This document shows positions 15,507 to 20,736 of a DNA stretch of 20,736 nt, piece by piece. Every line of letters starts with the position of its first letter. The first letter of the stretch is position 1. Source of the stretch: Halobacteriovorax sp. (GTDB lineage Bacteria > Bdellovibrionota > Bacteriovoracia > Bacteriovoracales > Bacteriovoracaceae). The notes beneath the pieces are model-generated. The model was not told the origin of the DNA, ran no database searches, and saw only the letters and a list, made by a program, of their open reading frames with translations. The position numbers and the translations under genes were made by a program. The stretch spans positions 1-20,736 of the forward strand of contig NZAF01000127.1 in NCBI GenBank assembly GCA_002686115.1, in the 5' to 3' direction.

Positions 15507-17111
15507 ATGAGTGAGATGAATCGAGATAAAAGAGCAACATTTGCTATCATTAGTCACCCAGATGCTGGTAAGACAACGATGACAGAGAAACTTTTATGGT
15601 TTGGACAAGTTATACGCGACACAGGAATGGTAAAGAGTAAGCATGGAAATTATGCAAAGTCTGACTGGATGGAGATGGAAAAAGAAAGAGGGATCTCGAT
15701 CACCTCATCTGTAATGTCATTTCCTTATAATAATAGGGCCATGCACCTACTAGACACTCCAGGACACAAAGACTTTTCTGAAGATACCTATCGAACACTC
15801 ACGGCAGTTGAAAGTGTTCTTATGATGATAGACTCGGCAAAAGGTGTAGAGGAACAAACACAGAAGCTCATGGAAGTATGTCGTATGCGAGATACTCCAA
15901 TTGTCACTTTCATGAATAAATTTGATCGTGATGCAATGGATCCCTTTGAACTTATCGATAACGTTGAAACAATTTGCTCAATAAGCTGTGCGCCTATGTC
16001 ATGGCCAATTGGTAGTGGTGTTGAGTTTAAGGGAGTCTATGATTTAAGAACGAAGAAAATTCGCTCATTTAAAGATAGTCAGGATCCATTTACTCCAACC
16101 GTTATTGATGCAGATGACTTAGATGCACCACAGGTAAAAGAGTTTGTAGGTGAAGCATTACTAGAAAAGCTGAAGAATGATCTTGAAATGGTTCAAGAAC
16201 TTATGCCAAAATTTGATGAAGAAGAGTTCTTAGCAGGGATTCAAACACCAGTTTTCTTTGGTTCTGCACTTAATAACTTTGGTGTAAAAGAGACTCTTGA
16301 TATGGTTTCTAGTGAAGCCCCTGGACCACTTTCTAAAGAAGTAAAACTATTTCCATTTGCATCAGATTCAGAGACGAGAACTGTTGAGCCAAGTGAAAAG
16401 AAGTTTTCTGGATTTATCTTTAAGATTCAAGCAAATATGGATAAGAAACATCGTGATAGAGTTGCCTTTTTAAGGGTTTGCTCAGGTGTTTTTAGAAGAG
16501 GTCAAAAAATCTTTCACACAAGAACAGAAAAAGAAGTAAAAATTGCGACGCCTCTAATTTTCCAGGCACAAGATAGAGAAATTACTGAATATGCTCTGCC
16601 TGGTGATATTATCGGTTTACATGACTCAGGAAAATATCAAATTGGAGATACCTTTAGTGAGGGAGAAAAGATTCAATTCACTGGTATCCCTAGTTTTGCA
16701 CCAGAGATTTTTAGAAAAGTCATTTTAAAAGATCCATTAAAAGGTAAGCAACTGGATAAAGGACTTCAACAACTGTCAGAAGAAGGAAGTGTTCAGCTAT
16801 TTAAAAGACACAATAGTACAGAGAAGATACTTGGGGCAGTTGGCGTTCTTCAATTTGAAGTTGTTAAAAGAAGACTTGAAGATGAATATAATGTCCGAGG
16901 CGAATATGAGGCATTTCCTTTTGCTGGCGTTCGCTGGGTATTATTTGAAAACGAAAATGATAAAGACAAATTCATTTCAAAAAATAGTATAAATATCGCC
17001 TATGACAATAAGAAACGTGTTTGTTTTGTCGTAAGGTCAGAATGGGATCTAAAACTTGTCAAAGAGAAATTTCCAACTGTTTCATTCTACAAAAATAGTG
17101 ATTACAAGTAA
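15507..17111 (+). CDS. prfC: Peptide chain release factor 3
   Basis: RF3 is a GTPase that recycles RF1 and RF2 from the ribosome after termination. With ATG 15507 as start the protein has 534 residues, close to the usual 529. GTPase motifs are G1 SHPDAGKT (16-23), G2 in ERGISITSS (60-68), G3 DTPGH (83-87) and G4 NKFD (137-140). AIISHPDAGKTTMTEKLL and the domain II/III segments (for example VLQFEVVKRRLEDEYNV) distinguish RF3 from elongation factor G. The frame is open five codons further upstream to a TTG at 15492. I prefer ATG 15507 because AAGAG lies at a suitable distance and the N-terminus then fits the family. ATG 15516 is also possible. The gene stands alone behind a long leader. Confidence 0.96.
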   Translation: MSEMNRDKRATFAIISHPDAGKTTMTEKLLWFGQVIRDTGMVKSKHGNYAKSDWMEMEKERGISITSSVMSFPYNNRAMHLLDTPGHKDFSEDTYRTLTAVESVLMMIDSAKGVEEQTQKLMEVCRMRDTPIVTFMNKFDRDAMDPFELIDNVETICSISCAPMSWPIGSGVEFKGVYDLRTKKIRSFKDSQDPFTPTVIDADDLDAPQVKEFVGEALLEKLKNDLEMVQELMPKFDEEEFLAGIQTPVFFGSALNNFGVKETLDMVSSEAPGPLSKEVKLFPFASDSETRTVEPSEKKFSGFIFKIQANMDKKHRDRVAFLRVCSGVFRRGQKIFHTRTEKEVKIATPLIFQAQDREITEYALPGDIIGLHDSGKYQIGDTFSEGEKIQFTGIPSFAPEIFRKVILKDPLKGKQLDKGLQQLSEEGSVQLFKRHNSTEKILGAVGVLQFEVVKRRLEDEYNVRGEYEAFPFAGVRWVLFENENDKDKFISKNSINIAYDNKKRVCFVVRSEWDLKLVKEKFPTVSFYKNSDYK

Positions 17112-17169
17112 TTAGAGCACGAAAATAAAGAAAAATTATTTTTTCTCTTCCCATCGCAAATACAAAGTG

Positions 17170-17175
17170 TATAAT
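17170..17175 (+). promoter_or_regulatory. Candidate -10 element before the receiver gene
   Basis: A perfect TATAAT, preceded by GTG, lies 31 bases before the ATG of the receiver gene. No -35 match is found at 16-18 bases, so this would have to act through the -10 alone or with an activator. The weak A/T hairpin at about 17129-17146 could end prfC transcription. Confidence 0.35.
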
Positions 17176-17206
17176 TAGAAAAATATTAAAAAAATGAGTT
17201 TAAAAG

Positions 17207-17560
17207 ATGAAATTTTTGTTTGTTGAAGACGAATTAGAGCTACTAGAATTATATGAAATGCTACTAGAAGACATGAATATTGAATTTAAGTTAGCACAAA
17301 ATGGAGCAGAAGCGCTCGAAATGCTCACAAAAGATCATTATGACTTTGTTTTTTCAGATATTAGAATGCCTAAGATGGATGGTTTTGAACTTTTAGAAAA
17401 TATCATCAATAATAAATTAGATGTTAAAAAATTTGTCTTTATCACAGCACACGTTGATATCTCAAAACAAGAAGTTGAACAAAAAGGTGCTAGTGACATA
17501 CTCTACAAACCTTTAGGCCATAAAGTATTAAAACAATATATTAGAGATTTAATGGCATAA
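17207..17560 (+). CDS. Stand-alone response-regulator receiver protein
   Basis: This 117-residue single receiver (CheY-like) domain has no output domain. The acidic pocket is Glu7-Asp8, the phospho-acceptor is Asp51 in FVFSDIRMP, the switch Thr is Thr80 in VFITAHV and the conserved Lys is Lys101 in LYKPLG. All residues needed for phosphorylation and switching are present. Such proteins signal by binding a partner: flagellar motor, histidine phosphotransfer protein or another kinase. The partner is not encoded nearby, and no histidine kinase is in the window. The ribosome site is weak. A strong terminator follows, and the next gene converges from the opposite strand. Confidence 0.93.
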   Translation: MKFLFVEDELELLELYEMLLEDMNIEFKLAQNGAEALEMLTKDHYDFVFSDIRMPKMDGFELLENIINNKLDVKKFVFITAHVDISKQEVEQKGASDILYKPLGHKVLKQYIRDLMA

Positions 17561-17590
17561 AAAATACAAACTTAGCTGTAGTCAAAATAA

Positions 17591-17616
17591 AAAAGGAGGT
17601 CAATTGACCTCCTTTT
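17591..17616. terminator. Bidirectional terminator between convergent genes
   Basis: This is a perfect 26-bp palindrome: AAAAGGAGGTC, AATT, GACCTCCTTTT. It has an 11-pair stem, a four-base loop and T-runs on both strands. It would stop transcripts of the receiver gene (plus) and of the lipoprotein gene (minus). Confidence 0.9.
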
Positions 17617-17638
17617 CTTAATCTATTTATAGATGTAT

Positions 17639-20600
17639 TTATAAAATATCTCCAAGTAAGTCTGCACAGTTTTCAGTTCTGACAAACTCTCCAGGAATCT
17701 CCCTTGCTGGAGTAATTGATTGTCTCTGCCTCATAGCTTCTCTTGCAGCTTGAACACGATGTTCATTTGTCATTGTATTGAGCTCATCTGCAGGACCAGG
17801 AGTCCACTCACGTCCTTCACTTGATAGAGCATTTTCAGAACTTCTCGGAGAAACAGCATCTCCCCAGCCTCTTTGAAAAGGGTGGATAACCATCTTTTCT
17901 TCAAAAGTTTGAAAGAAAATAGACTTTGATGCCTTATCAGTTTCCGCAAGTCCCTCTGCAACCTGTGGCCTAAATTCATTAACATCAAGTCCTAGATCAT
18001 CACACATTCTTTGAAGATCAGTCATAGCTTTTTCAGGTTCTTCTAAATACTTTAAGTGAGAAACATTTTGTACTTCACCAGATAATTCACCCGTCTCATT
18101 GAGTGCCTTAGAAAGCATTGCTCTAACAAGCTTAATCTGTAAACCACTTTCCATTGTGTCTCTTGGAGCGTTGAACATTCTAAACTCCATCTTTCTAATA
18201 TTAGGATCTACTCTAAACTGTCTTCTCCACGGAACTGTTGGACTCGCAATATCGAAATCTTCTGTAATAAACTCCTCAGGAATGACATCTTGAAAATAAG
18301 CTGACATATCGATTTGTAAATAACGAGTCTTTCTACCAAAACGAGTATTAAAATATCTCTCTTCATAAAGAAGCTTCTTTAGGTCTTCTTCACTTCCTTC
18401 AAAGTTTTTAAGCTTCTCAGATAAGTTATCACTAACCTCAATAGGCTCACTTGTTCGTACCCTATTAACATGCTGAAACATTAAAGAGATAACACTTCTA
18501 TGCTCATGAAAAATTGATAAAAACCTTGCTAGCTCTTTTGGCTTTCCTTCAAATGCAGCTAAATCCACATTGATGTGACCACCACCACCTTGAAGATTTG
18601 GTAGGATATCATTATCTTCAAAAGCTTTATATACCGCTTGTATTTCTTCTGTTTTAGGAACAAATTTTGGTGTGACAAGCTCAATTGATCCACCACGGGC
18701 AGAGTTTTCTAAAATCTCTCCATTGTCATCATATGTTCTACCAATACCATCCCACTCAATAATCCACTTCCTATCTTGGGAATCTCTGATACTAAATGCC
18801 ACATCTAGACCATGCCCATGACCATCGGCATCTATTTCAGTGACATCGGCTTCTGAGCCTAAGTTCTCTTTTAAAGAAGTAGCAACATTTTTTATAATCT
18901 GCTTTCTCTCTTCTTCAGTAAGGTCCCCTCGAGTTTGCAGCCATGCTCTTTTATTATCTCCTAGACGTTCTCTAGAAAAATCCCCTCTAACCATCAGCGG
19001 AAATTTTCCTGAAAATTCAATTCCTAGATCAATATTATTAACATCGACAGGATTTGCAATTAGTGGGCGACCTTCTGCTCTAAACTCAAGACTCTCCATA
19101 TCTGGATTGAAATTCTTTCTAGGTCTAATATACTCTTCAATTGAATTTGTAAGTCTTGTTTGTAGAACCCATTCTTGATTAAGAGATCTTACAAGCTCTT
19201 TTCTTTTTTCAATATTTTCTTCACTACTTAGAGCTGCCACTGCGTTGATATAATCTCTTGTTACACTTTTAATTAACTCTTTTTTACCTTTACTAATAAA
19301 AGTAACGTCGTCTCCGGCCCAATTCCAAAATTGAACAGTATAGCTTTCACCTATACCGACCGACCTTAAGACATTTTGCGCCTCAGATACTTTTGCTTCT
19401 TCAATATTAACCCTATCTGCAACGGCTGAAGAACTTGTTGTTTGATATCCTGAATAGAGATTATAATCAGATATGTCGGCAAGCCCCTCAAAATCATTCG
19501 ATGCCACTCTCGCAGCTAGTACTGTTTGATAAAAACGTGCCGTATTGATATCTTTTGTTCCGGCTCTAAATTCGATCCCATGAGTACCAGATGCCCAACG
19601 AGGCCCCTCTAACCTGATGGCACCACGTCCAGCACGAAGAGACTCAATTGTACTGTCTGAGTGAATGCTTTTGTAATTAGCAAATTCTATCCCCGTCTTA
19701 CCTGCGATTCCTTTTAAAACGATATAAGATTGAATCATACGATATAGTTCAGAGAGTTTTGACTTTGGTAGCTCCGGATGTTCTTTAAAAACCATCCTTT
19801 GATGCCCTGGCGCCTGAAAGAGTTTGATTTTCTTTTCTAAAGTAACTGGATCACTAATGACTTGTTTAAGCTCAGTTCTAAACCAGTTAACCATCTCTTC
19901 AAATTCACCATAAGTATCAAGTGGAGTGAAATTAATCTCCCATCCACCTTGTCCCCCACCATGTCCGTGGGCATTAATAAGATACTTTTGTGCCTTACCA
20001 AAGTTAGGCTGCCAAGTAGTATAATCTGGATTATTGCCACTTCCCCAGCTGCTAACAGAAGTGAATAAATTCTTATCTAAACCAGGAAGATTTCCCTTGA
20101 ATATTTTTGCCTTAACTTTAGGATTAAGGAATGAAAAAGGTCTTTCTTCTGTTTGATCCATTAAAATCTTAAATTTTTCACTAAGTTCAGAAATACTTAA
20201 ACTTTCAAAGTTTACGCCTCTAAGCTCACTTAAATCTATGACCTTTGGATTACCATCGACATCCTTTACATCGATGGCAAGATCAACTTTAACCCCAGCA
20301 TCGTTCTTATAAGTTCTATAGCCATTGGCATCTTTTACATAATTTGAAAGAAAGTCTACGAGAAAAGCCTTTCGATTTTCTTCACTTAATGCCTCAACTT
20401 TTTCTACAAATCCTCTTGCAGAAGGTCCCATGACTCGACCAATAAGTTGTGATGAAGCTTCTTTCTCTGCTCCCCAAGTAACACCTGAAGTGTAGCCATC
20501 CATCGCTTCACCACCGACAAGTAAAGCTCTAGCGGCGTAGCTCGTCGCTGCATAGTTCAATTCTCCCCATGCCTCATAGGCCGTTCTTGGTTCAAATCCT

Positions 20601-20701
20601 TCATTATCAGCAACAATTCTATTAAGACTCGTTGTCGAACAACTTGCGATTAACCCTGCTAAAGAGAGATAAGCGCCAAAATTTCTTAAATTCTTTTTCA
20701 T
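17639..20701 (-). CDS. Large lipoprotein with two tandem amidoligase-like (glutamine-synthetase-fold) modules
   Basis: The 1020-residue protein begins with a lipoprotein signal peptide; the lipobox is IASC with Cys21 as lipidation site, and Ser at +2 fits outer-membrane sorting. The C-terminal half resembles Amidoligase_2-type COOH-NH2 ligases: GIEFSGKFPL (560-569), a WIIEWDG strand (646-652), GGSIELVTPKF (670-680; Glu674), GGGGHINVDL (705-714; His709) and KMEFRMFNAPRD (837-848; Glu839, Arg841). The N-terminal half repeats this order: GGWEINFTP (252-260; Glu255), APGHQRMVF (297-305; His300), AIRLEGPRW (361-369) and GIEFRAGTKD (375-384; Glu377, Arg379). His/Gly clusters occur at 245-249 and 627-631. 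Residues 890-1020 are polar and unrecognised. AAGGAA five bases before the ATG supports the start. The amidoligase assignment rests on motif reading, not a search; substrate and activity are unknown. Confidence 0.75.
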   Translation of the reverse strand: MKKNLRNFGAYLSLAGLIASCSTTSLNRIVADNEGFEPRTAYEAWGELNYAATSYAARALLVGGEAMDGYTSGVTWGAEKEASSQLIGRVMGPSARGFVEKVEALSEENRKAFLVDFLSNYVKDANGYRTYKNDAGVKVDLAIDVKDVDGNPKVIDLSELRGVNFESLSISELSEKFKILMDQTEERPFSFLNPKVKAKIFKGNLPGLDKNLFTSVSSWGSGNNPDYTTWQPNFGKAQKYLINAHGHGGGQGGWEINFTPLDTYGEFEEMVNWFRTELKQVISDPVTLEKKIKLFQAPGHQRMVFKEHPELPKSKLSELYRMIQSYIVLKGIAGKTGIEFANYKSIHSDSTIESLRAGRGAIRLEGPRWASGTHGIEFRAGTKDINTARFYQTVLAARVASNDFEGLADISDYNLYSGYQTTSSSAVADRVNIEEAKVSEAQNVLRSVGIGESYTVQFWNWAGDDVTFISKGKKELIKSVTRDYINAVAALSSEENIEKRKELVRSLNQEWVLQTRLTNSIEEYIRPRKNFNPDMESLEFRAEGRPLIANPVDVNNIDLGIEFSGKFPLMVRGDFSRERLGDNKRAWLQTRGDLTEEERKQIIKNVATSLKENLGSEADVTEIDADGHGHGLDVAFSIRDSQDRKWIIEWDGIGRTYDDNGEILENSARGGSIELVTPKFVPKTEEIQAVYKAFEDNDILPNLQGGGGHINVDLAAFEGKPKELARFLSIFHEHRSVISLMFQHVNRVRTSEPIEVSDNLSEKLKNFEGSEEDLKKLLYEERYFNTRFGRKTRYLQIDMSAYFQDVIPEEFITEDFDIASPTVPWRRQFRVDPNIRKMEFRMFNAPRDTMESGLQIKLVRAMLSKALNETGELSGEVQNVSHLKYLEEPEKAMTDLQRMCDDLGLDVNEFRPQVAEGLAETDKASKSIFFQTFEEKMVIHPFQRGWGDAVSPRSSENALSSEGREWTPGPADELNTMTNEHRVQAAREAMRQRQSITPAREIPGEFVRTENCADLLGDIL

Positions 20702-20736
20702 ATATATTCCTTATTTATAAATTTATTATTTAAAAT

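Noticed and set aside
17591..17616. AAAGGAGGT, a perfect ribosome-site match, in the intergenic palindrome
   Set aside because: It is part of a symmetric terminator, and no plausible gene starts after it on either strand.
18840..19178. 112-codon plus-strand frame inside the lipoprotein gene
   Set aside because: It is a shadow of the long minus-strand gene, with no ribosome site or recognisable motif.
1..20736. tRNA, rRNA, insertion-sequence or prophage signals
   Set aside because: No cloverleaf, rRNA-like, transposase or long terminal-repeat sequence was recognised in the window. A dedicated scan (tRNAscan-SE, ISfinder) would settle this.

Overview
The window is AT-rich with dense, short-spaced genes and contains no rRNA, tRNA, CRISPR array, insertion sequence or phage gene that I can see. 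The gene content (a tmk-holB-ricT cluster, a lipoprotein, a GYF_2-domain membrane protein, a KdtA-like protein and a gamma-proteobacterial-type RsmJ) suggests a low-GC Gram-negative bacterium. My best guess is a Bacteriovorax/Halobacteriovorax-like member of the Bdellovibrionota. That is inference from protein style and base composition; no marker gene in the window proves it.

Layout. (1) 1-2232, minus strand: a divergent KdtA-like glycosyltransferase overlaps by 8 bp the start of a FAD-dependent oxidoreductase-like gene that runs off the left edge. (2) 2390-6753, plus strand: a double-GYF_2 membrane protein, thymidylate kinase (tmk), a DNA polymerase III delta-prime-like subunit (holB-like) and a PSP1-domain protein (ricT/yaaT). 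The tmk-holB-yaaT order is a conserved neighbourhood also known from Firmicutes. (3) 6773-11474, minus strand: a tightly packed run in the order rsmJ, yaaA, PfkB-family (adenosine kinase-like) kinase, asnS and a small alpha/beta-hydrolase. A candidate promoter lies in front of rsmJ. (4) 11590-17560, plus strand: a fused glycine decarboxylase P-protein, a small secreted protein, peptide chain release factor 3 (prfC) and a stand-alone receiver protein. Strong intrinsic terminators follow the P-protein, the secreted protein and the receiver gene. (5) 17639-20701, minus strand: a 1020-residue lipoprotein.

Most of the window is housekeeping: nucleotide metabolism, replication, tRNA charging, rRNA modification, translation termination and glycine catabolism. 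The outlier is the 1020-residue lipoprotein. It appears to contain two tandem, diverged copies of a glutamine-synthetase-like amidoligase (COOH-NH2 ligase, Amidoligase_2-type) module behind a signal peptide with a clear lipobox. An amidoligase fold exported as a lipoprotein is unexpected, because this enzyme class normally uses ATP, and I regard it as the best candidate for new biology here. Second-tier points are the KdtA-like/oxidoreductase pair, the two-subunit-type P-protein fused into one chain, and an A/C-rich tract bounded by nested inverted repeats upstream of prfC.
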